Positions 1-8,688 of a stretch of 64,000 bases of DNA are shown one piece after another. The notes beneath the pieces are model-generated. The model was not told where the DNA came from. It saw only the letters and a program-made list of their open reading frames with translations, and did not search any database. The stretch comes from Nitrospira moscoviensis (GTDB taxonomy: Bacteria; Nitrospirota; Nitrospiria; Nitrospirales; Nitrospiraceae). The stretch lies in contig NZ_CP011801.1 in the NCBI RefSeq assembly GCF_001273775.1, forward strand, positions 4,008,001 through 4,072,000. Reading direction: 5' to 3'. Both the position numbers and the translations under genes were made by a program. Position 1 is the stretch's first letter. Every line of letters begins with the position of its first letter.

Positions 1-706
1 AGACCTGGCCCAGGTAGGATTGATTGGCCGTGACATTGCTCGAATAGGCGGATCCGCCATAGAGCCGGCTATACCGGCCCATGGCTGAAAATCGAACAAA
101 CCGGGACGCGTCGTGCAGTGTTGCATGATCCAAATCTGGAAAGAGCCAGGCCGCCAGTTCCCCCAGCGACAGTTGCCGGATTCCAATCCGCCCGTACAGC
201 TCTTGATAGAGCGATCCCCCGGCAACTCCCAGACCGGCAAACCCAGTATCGCGCGATGAAAACAGCGGACTCCATCTCGTGAGGGATCCGCTAGCCATGA
301 CATCACTACCCTGGCGTGTTTGAGCGACAGGGATGAGTCCCTGGCCGGAGACCCGATGAATGCCATTCTGCACATTCTCCGATGGAGTCTCCGCTGTCGG
401 CCCGGCCCCAAGCGTCAGATTGGCGGACCAACCGGGCAAGGCCTTGATCCGGTCCGTCCAACTGACCGTGGCAAAATTAAAGCCGGCGGTTTGATTGATG
501 GCGTTGAAGCGATTCCGATCTCCATCAAATTCGGTAAACCGATTCACAGTGTAACCCATCATCACGGTGCGATCTCGATCGGGAAAATCGATGGCACCCC
601 AGTGAGCCCCGGGAGCCACATTCTCTCCCTGTGCGGGCGCGGCAAAGCACAACCATATTGCGAGCAGAAACGAATGGATCGGTTGAGGAGGAAATATTCG
701 AGCCAC
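1..706 (-). CDS. Exported protein of unknown function, C-terminus cut by window edge
   Basis: The reading frame is open from a GTG at 704-706 to the left edge. A GGAGAG ribosome site lies about 9 nt before the GTG. The first 30 or so residues look like a signal peptide (hydrophobic stretch ending near APAQG). The mature part is rich in Trp, Gly, Thr and Asn and has alternating polar and aromatic residues, as in surface or outer-membrane proteins. I do not recognise the family. It is on the same strand as the DUF3047 gene, about 110 bp downstream of it. Longer overlapping frames on the other strand here are shadows. Confidence 0.55.
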   Translation of the reverse strand, partial: MARIFPPQPIHSFLLAIWLCFAAPAQGENVAPGAHWGAIDFPDRDRTVMMGYTVNRFTEFDGDRNRFNAINQTAGFNFATVSWTDRIKALPGWSANLTLGAGPTAETPSENVQNGIHRVSGQGLIPVAQTRQGSDVMASGSLTRWSPLFSSRDTGFAGLGVAGGSLYQELYGRIGIRQLSLGELAAWLFPDLDHATLHDASRFVRFSAMGRYSRLYGGSAYSSNVTANQSYLGQV

Positions 707-819
707 GGTGCACATCTCTCCAAGACACTTCGTGAGAGCGAGATAAGTTCGACCAAATTCATTGGCCGCACAACGATTGACAACCCTATCGGGTGTAATG
801 ACGGCGCAGGTTGCGCCAT

Positions 820-1584
820 TCAGGTTCGCTTCTTGACGACGATATCCCCGTAATAGGCCTCTGCAGACTCGCCGGTATTGTCGGTATCGGTCATGATGGC
901 CACGCCAGAAATCATCGGGGGCTCTTGGCCGAAGACCCGCTTATAATCTTCGTACACATTGCGTTCCTCGGTAACCCAGGTATTGAGCTTGTTCGAGCCG
1001 CTTTCGACCACGATCATGTGGACCTGATCGGTATAGGGATTCGGCACAGCGGTTCCCACCGGCGCCCGACTCTCCCAGATATAGTTGATGGCGCCGAGCG
1101 GTGGGTACCGGCCATAGATCAGCCTGGCTGCTTCATACTTCGCTTTTCCGAAGAGCCCGACTTTCTGGCTGTCGTATTGGAAGGAGACATAGAGGCGGGC
1201 GGGATAATCGTCTCCTTCTTTCTTGGCCACGTCCCCGGCCTTCAGGATATTCGAGACTTTCCACTGCCATTGAATGATCGGATATTCCTTCGGATCGATC
1301 AGAATTTCTTTCGTCAGGCCCGAAGAGGAGGCCCGGCTGTCTGCTTTGACCGCGACGCGGTCGCCGTCCTTCACGAGGCGGTACGTCGTGTGCTGGGAAA
1401 TCTTGGGAAACGTGAGTGGCTTCCAGCCGTTGGGCCAAGACCCATCCGGCGTTGCCGCAGAAAACGCGCCGATCTCTAGGGCCTCCGTGGATTCCGCTTG
1501 CAGGAAGTTCGGCTCACCGGGAATCATGCCGGCGGCAACCAGAAATGCGAGGCTGCTTATTAAGATCGAAGTGCGGAGTGCCAT
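820..1584 (-). CDS. DUF3047 family exported protein
   Basis: The start at 1584 (MALRTSILISS) has an AGAGG ribosome site 9 nt upstream and gives a clear signal peptide; a longer frame upstream is unlikely to be translated. The mature protein of about 225 residues has the DUF3047 pattern: a WQWKVS segment, then AGDVAKKEGDDYPARLYVSF, and a C-terminal motif ending in DTDNTGESAEAYYGDI. Members are periplasmic and of unknown biochemical role. It follows the MerA-like and VTT genes on the same strand with short gaps, so the three probably form one transcript. Confidence 0.8.
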   Translation of the reverse strand: MALRTSILISSLAFLVAAGMIPGEPNFLQAESTEALEIGAFSAATPDGSWPNGWKPLTFPKISQHTTYRLVKDGDRVAVKADSRASSSGLTKEILIDPKEYPIIQWQWKVSNILKAGDVAKKEGDDYPARLYVSFQYDSQKVGLFGKAKYEAARLIYGRYPPLGAINYIWESRAPVGTAVPNPYTDQVHMIVVESGSNKLNTWVTEERNVYEDYKRVFGQEPPMISGVAIMTDTDNTGESAEAYYGDIVVKKRT

Positions 1585-1637
1585 ACACTGTGTCCTCTCA
1601 TCCAATGGTGCGAAAAGTCCCGGAACCGCTCCCACGG

Positions 1638-3191
1638 CTATTTTCTCGTCCACGAAAACCACTTACTGAGGATGTTCTTTTGTCGTGAGGTGAAGGTGGT
1701 CTTGCGCCAGGCATTGGCCACCCTCTTCACGACTTCGCCCTGTGTGGGATAGGGATGAATTGTCGACGCCAGGGTCTTCAAGCCCAGTCCGGCTTTCATG
1801 GAAAGGGTGAACGCATTGATCAAATCGCCGGCATGGGCCGCGACAATCGTGGCCCCCAAAATGCGATCCGTCCCTGCCTCCACATGGACCCTTGCAAAAC
1901 CCTCTGCTTCACCATCAAGCACCGCCCGGTCCACCTCGTCTAAGCGATGCGTGAACGTCTCCACCTTGTGCCCCTTCTCCTTCGCCTCAGCTTCGTAGAG
2001 GCCGACGTGGGCGATCTCCGGATCGGTGTAGGTTGCCCAGGGAATGACAAGAGAACTGACCCGTGCTGTGCCGAGCCCGAAGGGATGGGGAAAGAGCGCG
2101 TTCTGAATGACGATCTGAGCCATGGCGTCCGCCGCATGCGTAAACTTGTAGCGGGAGCATATATCCCCGGCCGCATAGATATTCGGATTGGTCGTGCGGA
2201 GGTGGTCGTCGACCGTGACGCCCGCCTTGTCGTAGTCAACATCGGCCGTCTCCAAGCCAAGACCGTCTACGTTCGGCTTACGCCCGGCGCCCACGAGAAT
2301 GTGGTCGACCGTGATATCGTACGCCCGGCCATACGAACCGCCCGTCAGCCGCTTGCCGGTCTCCGTCTTCTGGATGGTCAACTCCTTGCCGCAACAGAAT
2401 AAGGTCACACCGTCGCGAACCAGCGCTTTCTCGACAATCTCTGCCGCATCGCGGTCTTCGTTCGGCATGATCCCGTGCAACGCCTCAATCAGATACACCT
2501 GACTGCCGAACCGGGCGAAGGCCTGTGCCAGCTCACAGCCGATGGGTCCTGCTCCGAGGATGGCTAGCTTTGCCGGCAACTCGGTCAGCGAAAAGATGGT
2601 TTCGTTGGTCAGATAGCCCGCTTCTTGTAGTCCTGGGATGGGTGGCGCGGAGGCCCGTGCGCCGGTGCAGATGACGGCCTTGGCGAAATCTAATGTCGCG
2701 CTGCCGACCTGCACGGTCTGCGCGCTGGTGAATTGCGCCTGGCCCAGGTATACATCGACGCCCAGGCTGGTAAACCGCTGAGCCGAATCCGTCCGGCTGA
2801 GTTGGGCGCGCAAGGTCCGCATGCGCGTCATGACGGCGGGGAAATCTTCCTTCGCCGCGCCGGAGAAGTGGATGCCGAACTCCTCACCTTTTCGAACATC
2901 AGCCCAGGCACGCGAGGCCCGGATTAAGGCTTTGGAGGGCACGCATCCGACGTTCAAGCAGTCGCCGCCCATGAGGTGCCGTTCGATCAGTGCGACTTTT
3001 GCCCCTAGGCCGGCCGCAATGGCCGCCGTCACGAGTCCGGCCGTTCCTCCACCAATGACCACCAGGTTATATTGACCAGTCGGTGTCGGGTTCACCCAAT
3101 TTGGTGGATGGACGTAGTTGATCAAGCGTTGATTATGTTCATCGTCGGGTAGCATCACGTTGGAAACAACCACCTTTTCAGGCGCGCTCAT
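1638..3191 (-). CDS. MerA-like FAD-dependent pyridine nucleotide-disulphide oxidoreductase
   Basis: This 517-residue flavoprotein has an FAD-binding VIGGGTAG motif near residue 45, the redox-active pair C78/C83 in GGDCLNVGCVPSK, a second nucleotide fold at about residue 215 (LGAGPIGCELA), an FAD-contact AAGDI motif, and a dimerisation domain with HPYPT near the end. The N-terminal heavy-metal domain and the C-terminal vicinal cysteines of true mercuric reductases are absent, so mercury reduction is doubtful. Many such proteins sit beside VTT membrane proteins, as this one does (VTT gene 42 bp upstream). The electron acceptor is unknown. A ribosome site AGGA precedes the ATG at 3191. Confidence 0.85.
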   Translation of the reverse strand: MSAPEKVVVSNVMLPDDEHNQRLINYVHPPNWVNPTPTGQYNLVVIGGGTAGLVTAAIAAGLGAKVALIERHLMGGDCLNVGCVPSKALIRASRAWADVRKGEEFGIHFSGAAKEDFPAVMTRMRTLRAQLSRTDSAQRFTSLGVDVYLGQAQFTSAQTVQVGSATLDFAKAVICTGARASAPPIPGLQEAGYLTNETIFSLTELPAKLAILGAGPIGCELAQAFARFGSQVYLIEALHGIMPNEDRDAAEIVEKALVRDGVTLFCCGKELTIQKTETGKRLTGGSYGRAYDITVDHILVGAGRKPNVDGLGLETADVDYDKAGVTVDDHLRTTNPNIYAAGDICSRYKFTHAADAMAQIVIQNALFPHPFGLGTARVSSLVIPWATYTDPEIAHVGLYEAEAKEKGHKVETFTHRLDEVDRAVLDGEAEGFARVHVEAGTDRILGATIVAAHAGDLINAFTLSMKAGLGLKTLASTIHPYPTQGEVVKRVANAWRKTTFTSRQKNILSKWFSWTRK

Positions 3192-3233
3192 GGGCGGGGT
3201 CCTTTCGGTTGATGAGGGGGCATTGAGTCTCGT

Positions 3234-4052
3234 TCACGGGTGAGATGAAGCCTCTGTACGATTCACCAAGTCAGCCGGTTTACCGGCGAATCGCCGGTAC
3301 AGAATCGGCACCAGGGCGAGCAGTCCCAGCAAGGTGAACGCCAGGATCACGTTAGGTGAGGCAATTTCTTTGAGCGAATTGATGGTCCCCAGCTGCCGCC
3401 CGGCGTAGGCATAGACGAAGCTGCCCGGCACAATGCCCAGAGCCGTCGCGAGCACATAGGTGCCGAGGCGGACCCGAGTCAAGCCTGACACCAGATTGAC
3501 CAGGAAGAATGGGAACAGGGGAACGAGCCGGAGCGTCACGAGGTAGCTGAAGGCGTTCTTCGCAAACCCCTCTTGAATCGGACCCAGCTTCTGGCCGAAC
3601 GTCTGCTCGACCCACCCGCGCAAGAGATAGCGAGCGGTCAAAAACGCGAGCGTGGCTCCGCCGGTCGCCCCGAGATTCACTAAGGCTGTGCCCCGCAGGC
3701 TCCCGAAGAGAAAGCCTCCGACGAGGGTCAATATCGTGGCGCCGGGAAGCGACAAGCCGGTGACCAGACTGTAGGTGACGATAAAGCTCGCCACGGCGGC
3801 GGCGTGATGTTCGTCAGTGAAGGCCAGGAGCCGATCACGGTTCGCTTTCACCGTATCCAGCGTGAGATACGCATCCAGGTCGAACCAGAAGAATGCGCCG
3901 ATGGCGAGCCCGATCACCCCAGCGATGATGAATTTGCCGAAACGCGGCCCGCTCGCTGATTCGTCGGGCACCGAGCCCTGATGAGATGGCGGTGTCTGAT
4001 GTGCCGTCCCGCACGTGCCCGAATGTTCTCTTGCACACGATATGTCCTTCAT
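3234..4052 (-). CDS. VTT-domain (TVP38/TMEM64 family) membrane protein
   Basis: The protein is about 272 residues from the ATG at 4052, which has GGGAG just upstream; longer frames to 4139 or 4184 lack a ribosome site. After a polar N-terminus it has a membrane segment (FIIAGVIGLAIGAFFWF), then the VTT core with LSLPGATILTLVGGFLFG and LRLVPLFPFFLVNLVSG, and two more C-terminal helices. DedA/VTT proteins act in the inner membrane, some in lipid scrambling or ion handling. It heads the transcript VTT, MerA-like, DUF3047. A second, only distantly similar VTT gene lies at 7632-8450. Confidence 0.82.
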   Translation of the reverse strand: MKDISCAREHSGTCGTAHQTPPSHQGSVPDESASGPRFGKFIIAGVIGLAIGAFFWFDLDAYLTLDTVKANRDRLLAFTDEHHAAAVASFIVTYSLVTGLSLPGATILTLVGGFLFGSLRGTALVNLGATGGATLAFLTARYLLRGWVEQTFGQKLGPIQEGFAKNAFSYLVTLRLVPLFPFFLVNLVSGLTRVRLGTYVLATALGIVPGSFVYAYAGRQLGTINSLKEIASPNVILAFTLLGLLALVPILYRRFAGKPADLVNRTEASSHP

Positions 4053-4813
4053 GAGGCTCCCTTCGATCGGCTGAGTGAGGCCGAGCATCTGGTCTGTCTT
4101 AGATCGGTCTGTTAATGGGGAATGTTCTCTCGTCATGGCGTCACGGTAACTCAATTCCTGATGTGATTCTGTGAGCCAATTCACAAAGCAAAAGATAGGC
4201 GGAATACCGGGAGGAGCTGCGTCTTTTATGGAGCAAGATTCCCACTATTCAGCCAGAGTCTTCTAAATCGGCGTACAGGCTGCGCATTTACGGGGCATGT
4301 CTTTGACTCATGATGCAGTGAGGAGCCGGCAGAGGGTGCTGTCCGGATGGCTGAAGCATGCCCGCGGAGCATCGCTGCAATCAGAGAAGAGTTCGCACGA
4401 TCCTGATGTCATCCGCTTGAGTGGCGGCAGCATCGATGAGCTTCATGATCGCTGGGGAATCACGGGCATCGTGAGCCCGGCCAGCGACAAAACCGTTGCT
4501 CGCCTCTTACTGTGAAAGGCAAGTGAGGCCATGGGCCTGATGTTCCATGTTGAGGTCGAATACAAGACCTACGGATGGCGTGGCTGACGACAGCGGGATT
4601 GAGGCCTCAGTTGCGAGACGTGACCGTTGAGGGAACGGGCCAATCCAGCGTGACAGATAGCGTGGAGCCCTGGCGTTGCCGGTCGTCTAGAACTGTAAGC
4701 TACCTCACAGTTTCTTCCTGGCCAGTGCAAGACAATCTTGGGGTGAACGATGCTGCGCTTGCCTTCATTCCAGTAAGCGAGTAGGTTGATGCTATCTCTG
4801 CGAGCTAATTCTT
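4053..4813. other. Intergenic region between divergent genes; no supported gene
   Basis: About 760 bp separate the VTT gene (minus) from the Crp/Fnr gene (plus). Two short plus-strand frames (4297-4515, 4575-4784) have no good ribosome site, no recognisable domain and no compositional sign of coding. The region probably contains divergent promoters; I see no clear operator. Confidence 0.4.
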
Positions 4814-5515
4814 ATGAACCACCTACAAACCGCTCCCAACAAACTCTGGTACCTCAAGCACATTCATTTGTTCGACGGAATTTCTCCCTCTGAGATGCAG
4901 GAGATGGAGAAGATCACTCGCATGGAGGAGGTCAAGAAGCGGCAGCCCTTGTACCTTCCTGGAGACCCAAGCAGCAGTGTGTATCTCCTCAAGCGGGGGC
5001 GCGTGAAAATTGCCAGCACGGCTCCCAATGGAAAAGAAGTGACCTTCGAGATTTTAGAAGCAGGAGATGTTTTTGGGGAACTCGACGTGCTGCAAGACGC
5101 CCCTCGCTCGACCTCAGCTGAGACTCTCGATGATGCGCTCATTTGTGTGATTCCACGGAAGGATTTCGATCAATACTTGGCCATGCACCCTAACGTGACG
5201 ATCAAACTGACCAAGCTCATCGGCCTGCGACTCAAGAAAATCCAGAGCCGCGTTGAGGATCTCGTCTTTCGCGAGGTGCCGGCCCGTCTGGCCCACTTGC
5301 TCTCGGAGCTGGGCAAGACCGAAGGAGTTGCTGAGAAGCAGGGTATCCGTCTGAAGGTCAAGTTGACCCACCAGGAAATGGCCAACCTGATCGGCTGCAG
5401 CCGTGAAACCGTGAGCACCACGATGGGGCAGTTCCGGGACGACGGCCTCATTCAGATGGATGGCCGGACGATCACGATCCTCAAGCCAGACGGGCTTTCG
5501 CGACAGATGGCCTGA
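4814..5515 (+). CDS. Crp/Fnr family transcriptional regulator
   Basis: This 233-residue protein has an N-terminal cyclic-nucleotide-binding fold (about residues 20-130, with PGDPSSSVYLLKRGRVKI and FGELDVLQDAPRS) and a C-terminal winged helix with a typical recognition helix (LTHQEMANLIGCSRETVS). The N-terminal cysteine cluster of Fnr is missing, so it is not an oxygen-sensing Fe-S protein of that kind. PRS in the phosphate-binding cassette resembles cAMP-binding members, but the ligand cannot be assigned. It faces the AhpD-like gene, with a strong hairpin between them. Confidence 0.9.
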   Translation: MNHLQTAPNKLWYLKHIHLFDGISPSEMQEMEKITRMEEVKKRQPLYLPGDPSSSVYLLKRGRVKIASTAPNGKEVTFEILEAGDVFGELDVLQDAPRSTSAETLDDALICVIPRKDFDQYLAMHPNVTIKLTKLIGLRLKKIQSRVEDLVFREVPARLAHLLSELGKTEGVAEKQGIRLKVKLTHQEMANLIGCSRETVSTTMGQFRDDGLIQMDGRTITILKPDGLSRQMA

Positions 5516-5555
5516 CCGCTTCACTTCAATCTTCACACACCTTCGCCACACAAGG

Positions 5556-5585
5556 GCGATGAGATCCCTGAGCGGATCTCATCGC
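5556..5585. terminator. Perfect 12-bp hairpin between convergent genes
   Basis: The arms GCGATGAGATCC (5556-5567) and GGATCTCATCGC (5574-5585) are perfect complements around a 6-nt loop. The hairpin lies between the 3' ends of the Crp/Fnr gene and the AhpD/barrel gene. Neither side has a good T-run, so its role as a bidirectional terminator is inferred from position and stem strength. Confidence 0.55.
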
Positions 5586-5608
5586 AGACGATATCGTTTG
5601 TCTCCGGC

Positions 5609-6253
5609 CTATGTCCGATGTTTCACGAGTTGAAACGAGCGGGTGAACCCGAAGATAAAACTCGTTCCCTGCGCAAGATTGTTGTTTGAGTCTCGCGCCA
5701 AGGGTATTTGGGCCATGAAGTACATTGAGGTTGCTTCCGTGAATGAGGACTTGACGAGCGCCCCCAGGTCGAGCTGGAATCCCGGGGTGTAGGCGAAGTA
5801 TGTCGATCTCGTATTCGGAACTCGACGATCAAGGACGCGAGGGTCGATCACCGTCGGTTCCTCCCCCGCAAGCGGCGCCGCCGACTGCTCCAAGTTGGCC
5901 GTGACATCCGCCTGATCGACTTGGGCCGGCAGGAGAGTCAGTTTGCGTACATAGCGGAAGATTGGCTTCAGACGATCGGTGACGTCCGCTTCCGCGAGAT
6001 TCAGCGCAAGCTCTTGGATCAGTTTCCGGTCATGCCCATACCTGGCCGCCGCCTCGGTGTGCGAAGCTTCGCAGAAGGCACAGCGATTCAGGCTAGACAC
6101 ATACGCAGCCATTACTTCACGCTCCCCTTCGGTGAAGGGCGAGGGGCCTCGCATGAGCTGCTGGGCGAATTCATGCAGGGGCCGCGCAAATTTAGGGACC
6201 GCCAGAAAGATATCGATCAACGAGGCATCGGGTATGGAACGAAGAAAGCTCAT
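5609..6253 (-). CDS. AhpD/carboxymuconolactone decarboxylase-like N-terminus fused to a beta-barrel C-terminus (chimera)
   Basis: The start at 6253 (MSFLRSIPDASL) has AAGGA 7 nt upstream. Residues 1-118 match peroxidase-related CMD proteins, including the C58-x2-C61-x3-H65 active motif in NRCAFCEASH and the RYVRKLTLLPAQV helix. The usual last CMD helices are missing. From about residue 145 the sequence instead reads like the last strands of an outer-membrane barrel (TPGFQLDLG, then YFMAQIPLARDSNNNL, then FIFGFTRSFQL). No signal peptide precedes the barrel part, so it cannot be exported as a barrel. A deletion joining two genes is the simplest explanation; the product may be non-functional. 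Confidence 0.6.
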   Translation of the reverse strand: MSFLRSIPDASLIDIFLAVPKFARPLHEFAQQLMRGPSPFTEGEREVMAAYVSSLNRCAFCEASHTEAAARYGHDRKLIQELALNLAEADVTDRLKPIFRYVRKLTLLPAQVDQADVTANLEQSAAPLAGEEPTVIDPRVLDRRVPNTRSTYFAYTPGFQLDLGALVKSSFTEATSMYFMAQIPLARDSNNNLAQGTSFIFGFTRSFQLVKHRT

Positions 6254-6332
6254 ACTGTATTCCTTTTCAGGGACAACCGCGGCAGCGTGGCTGCAACATG
6301 GCGGCTGCTCAGCATCGTGTGCGCCATGCAGA

Positions 6333-6542
6333 CTATCCGCCCTTCGTGCCTTTTCCCCGATGTCGTTCAAGAATGCGCCGTTCAGCCTCGGACCAGTGCT
6401 CAAGATCATGACCATGTTCATAGCCGCACTCGCAGTAGAGTTTGTAGGCCAGTTGTTCGATTTCCTGCTGCAACTGTGACGCATTCGGCTTCTCCGCCTC
6501 GGTCTTGCCGCCGTTCGTTTTCGACTCGTGTTTTCGTGACAT
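6333..6542 (-). CDS. DUF2934 domain small protein
   Basis: This is a 69-residue protein from an ATG at 6542 with GGAGG 5 nt upstream. The centre (IEQLAYKLYCECGYEHGHDLEHWSEAE is the region, residues about 28-54) fits the short DUF2934 pattern of AY-x-LYE-x-RG followed by G-x-x-x-DW-x-AE. The N-terminus is Lys/Lys-Thr rich and polar. DUF2934 proteins are cytosolic, small and of unknown role. The gene lies 79 bp upstream of the AhpD/barrel chimera on the same strand. Confidence 0.75.
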   Translation of the reverse strand: MSRKHESKTNGGKTEAEKPNASQLQQEIEQLAYKLYCECGYEHGHDLEHWSEAERRILERHRGKGTKGG

Positions 6543-6713
6543 GGGATCCTCCTCTGTCCGGATCAGGTCCTCCTTGGGTGAGGGCCAGGTTGGAGTGACG
6601 CGATGCTCCAGCTAATGATGGCCGCACCCTATCAGTTGGCCTTCCCGCACGCTGTGATGCAGCTGACAATTCGGACAAATTGAGTTGATGATATTCGTCG
6701 CGAGGATACGGGG

Positions 6714-7568
6714 TTATCCGCTGTGATCTGTGCGGCGGAGGAAAACCAGCGCGACGCCGCCGAGAATCGCTGCGGCCGCTATGACCAGGCGCGATGTAAC
6801 CGGCTCTCCCAGAAAACCGACGCCACCGAACGCCGCCAGAACCGGCACGCAGAGCTGAACTGTCGCGGCGCGGGTGGCCGTCAGCCCGCGCAACGCGGCG
6901 TACCAGACCGCATAGCCCACGCCGGACCCGAATGCGCCGGACAGGACGGCGTAGAGCACGCCGGCTCCATCCAGCCGCATCCAGGGCCAGGCCGCCAGGC
7001 TCAACAGCCCCGCCAGCGGAAGCGTCCGTAAAAAGTTTCCCGCCGTTGCGCCAGCCGGATCGTCACGATGCCGGCCCTGCAACGAATAGATTCCCCAGGC
7101 GAGGCCAGCTGCGAGCATCAAGACCGACCCGCCGAGAGGCGGAGACGAAAGCCCCGGCAACAGCAGCGCAGCCAGGCCGCCCAGCGCGAGGACGAACCCT
7201 CCCCATTGCCCTGTGCTCATCCGTTCGCCGGCCCACAGTCCAGCCCCGATCATCGTGGCTTGCACGGCGCCGAAGAGCAGCAACGCCCCCGCACCGGTCG
7301 GCAACGTCATGTAAGCAAACGAGAAAGCGGCGGCATAGGCGAACAACGCACCGGCCGACGACCAGGATCCCCCAAGCTCCGGGCGTGCTCGGCGACACCG
7401 AACGATCAGCCAGAGCGTGACGGCGCCTGAGGCGAGGCGGATGCTGGAAAAGCTTGCCGGATCGATGTCCGTACGGGTGAGGGCCAACCTGCACAGTACC
7501 GAGTTGCCGGCGAAAGCGGCCAGCGCGAGCAGGGTCAGGATAGTCGTATGAAGCAGCGACGGAACCAT
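6714..7568 (-). CDS. EamA/DMT-family transporter
   Basis: The 284-residue protein consists of about ten hydrophobic helices arranged as two repeats, as in EamA drug/metabolite transporters. N-terminal repeat: AFAGNSVLCRLAL, then SIRLASGAVTLWL and YMTLPTGAGALLLFGAVQ. C-terminal repeat: GLAWGIYSLQGR, then LSGAFGSGVGYAVWYAAL and PVLAAFGGVGFLGEP. The two FGA/FGSG segments are at the expected equivalent positions. The substrate is not predictable; candidates are amino acids or small organic compounds. It is 64 bp downstream of the second VTT gene, on the same strand. Confidence 0.85.
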   Translation of the reverse strand: MVPSLLHTTILTLLALAAFAGNSVLCRLALTRTDIDPASFSSIRLASGAVTLWLIVRCRRARPELGGSWSSAGALFAYAAAFSFAYMTLPTGAGALLLFGAVQATMIGAGLWAGERMSTGQWGGFVLALGGLAALLLPGLSSPPLGGSVLMLAAGLAWGIYSLQGRHRDDPAGATAGNFLRTLPLAGLLSLAAWPWMRLDGAGVLYAVLSGAFGSGVGYAVWYAALRGLTATRAATVQLCVPVLAAFGGVGFLGEPVTSRLVIAAAAILGGVALVFLRRTDHSG

Positions 7569-7631
7569 CGGCGATTCGTAAGCGCTCCGGGTTGATTGTT
7601 CGTCGCCCGGACACGGAGAGCCGTGCCTGTC

Positions 7632-8450
7632 TTAACTCAACGGTCCGCCGCAGGAATCGCATCGCGGGGCGCCGTCTACAGCCGCAGCCGCCGGTTGCAT
7701 CATCGGAAGATGCACATGACCTGCGACCGGCATTTCGCCGCGCAGCAGGCGAACCCAGCGCGCGGTGGGGTAACGGAGCACCAGCTTCGGAAGAAGCACC
7801 ATCATGGCCACCATGGCCAGACCGGACACCATCATCAGCCACACACCAGAGGCAACTCGACTGCCGGCATAGGTCAGCGCGAAGGTCGGCGGAATCATTC
7901 CGACAAACGTGGCCAGGGCAAAGGTCCGGAAGGACATGTTGGTCAGGCCGGCGCCATAACTGATTACGTCGAACGAGAAGAGCGGGACCAGCCGGGCCAG
8001 CAGAACAAAGATCGCCAGATGCCGGTCCGAGCATCGTTCGCAGAACGCGACGTTGGTGCGCAGGATCTTGGTGAGGAGTTCGCGCCCCAATGCTCGTCCG
8101 ATGAGAAAGCTTGCAATCGCGCCGATCTCCGCGCCGAATACGGCATAGGCGGTGCCCAGCATCGGGCCGAAGGTGGCCCCGGCGGCGATGTCCAGCGGCA
8201 GACTCGGAATGGGGCTGATCACGACACTCGCCGCCATCAGCGCCATAAAGATCGGAGGTGCCCATGGTCCCGCTTGCTGAAGCCATCCGGTAATCCGTTC
8301 CGGATGCAGGAGTTCGCTGAAATCGAACCAGAAGCTGAGCCCGTACCCGCCAAGGATGAGCAGGAGAAAAGCGGCCCCTTTGAAGAGCGTGCGGGGCGGC
8401 AGCCGTTTCCGCAGCCGGGCGCGAGCGGAGAGTCTATCCGGACGGGACAT
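7632..8450 (-). CDS. VTT-domain (TVP38/TMEM64 family) membrane protein
   Basis: The start at 8450 (MSRPDRLSARAR) is chosen because AGGAG lies 6 nt upstream; a frame nine codons longer exists. There is one N-terminal helix (LFKGAAFLLLILGGYGL), then the VTT core with SPIPSLPLDIAAGATFGP and ARLVPLFSFDVISYGAG, plus two further helices. The C-terminal tail ends in CDSCGG, a short cysteine motif not seen in the other VTT protein at 3234. It lies upstream of and on the same strand as the EamA transporter. Confidence 0.8.
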   Translation of the reverse strand: MSRPDRLSARARLRKRLPPRTLFKGAAFLLLILGGYGLSFWFDFSELLHPERITGWLQQAGPWAPPIFMALMAASVVISPIPSLPLDIAAGATFGPMLGTAYAVFGAEIGAIASFLIGRALGRELLTKILRTNVAFCERCSDRHLAIFVLLARLVPLFSFDVISYGAGLTNMSFRTFALATFVGMIPPTFALTYAGSRVASGVWLMMVSGLAMVAMMVLLPKLVLRYPTARWVRLLRGEMPVAGHVHLPMMQPAAAAVDGAPRCDSCGGPLS

Positions 8451-8688
8451 GGAGATCTCCTCAGTGAGGGGTGTCACAATTCTATCGCACGAGTGAAATC
8501 GGGATAATTAGCCTGCTTTCGCAGGGCGTCGAGCTCAACATGGCATGCTTCAAGTTTCTCCGGGGCATCAAGACACATCTTGCACGATCTCGACGTTGGT
8601 AACTGTCATACAACTTACAGGACTTGGATACTGTAGCGCCCTGGGGCAAGAAGTGGTTGGCTCTGCACGATCACGTGCCATAGATCGG

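Noticed and set aside
789..800. TCGGG followed by TGTA, a possible left end of the transposon with matching 5-bp duplication
   Set aside because: The next 150 bp contain none of the AGTCGTAAACT-type repeats of the right end, and the site lies just past the 3' end of the DUF3047 gene. The match of nine bases can be chance.
320..853. 177-codon frame on the plus strand
   Set aside because: It overlaps the coding frame of the exported protein on the other strand, which has a signal peptide and a ribosome site.
4297..4515. 72-residue frame on the plus strand
   Set aside because: No ribosome site, no domain and no coding-like composition; described only as part of the intergenic region.
6612..6700. 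Short minus-strand peptide with ICPNCQLHHSV before its stop, resembling a zinc ribbon
   Set aside because: No start codon with ribosome site could be found and the frame is very short; it may be a remnant.
7063..8286. 407-codon frame on the minus strand
   Set aside because: It spans the EamA and second VTT genes in another frame; both of these have clear membrane motifs.
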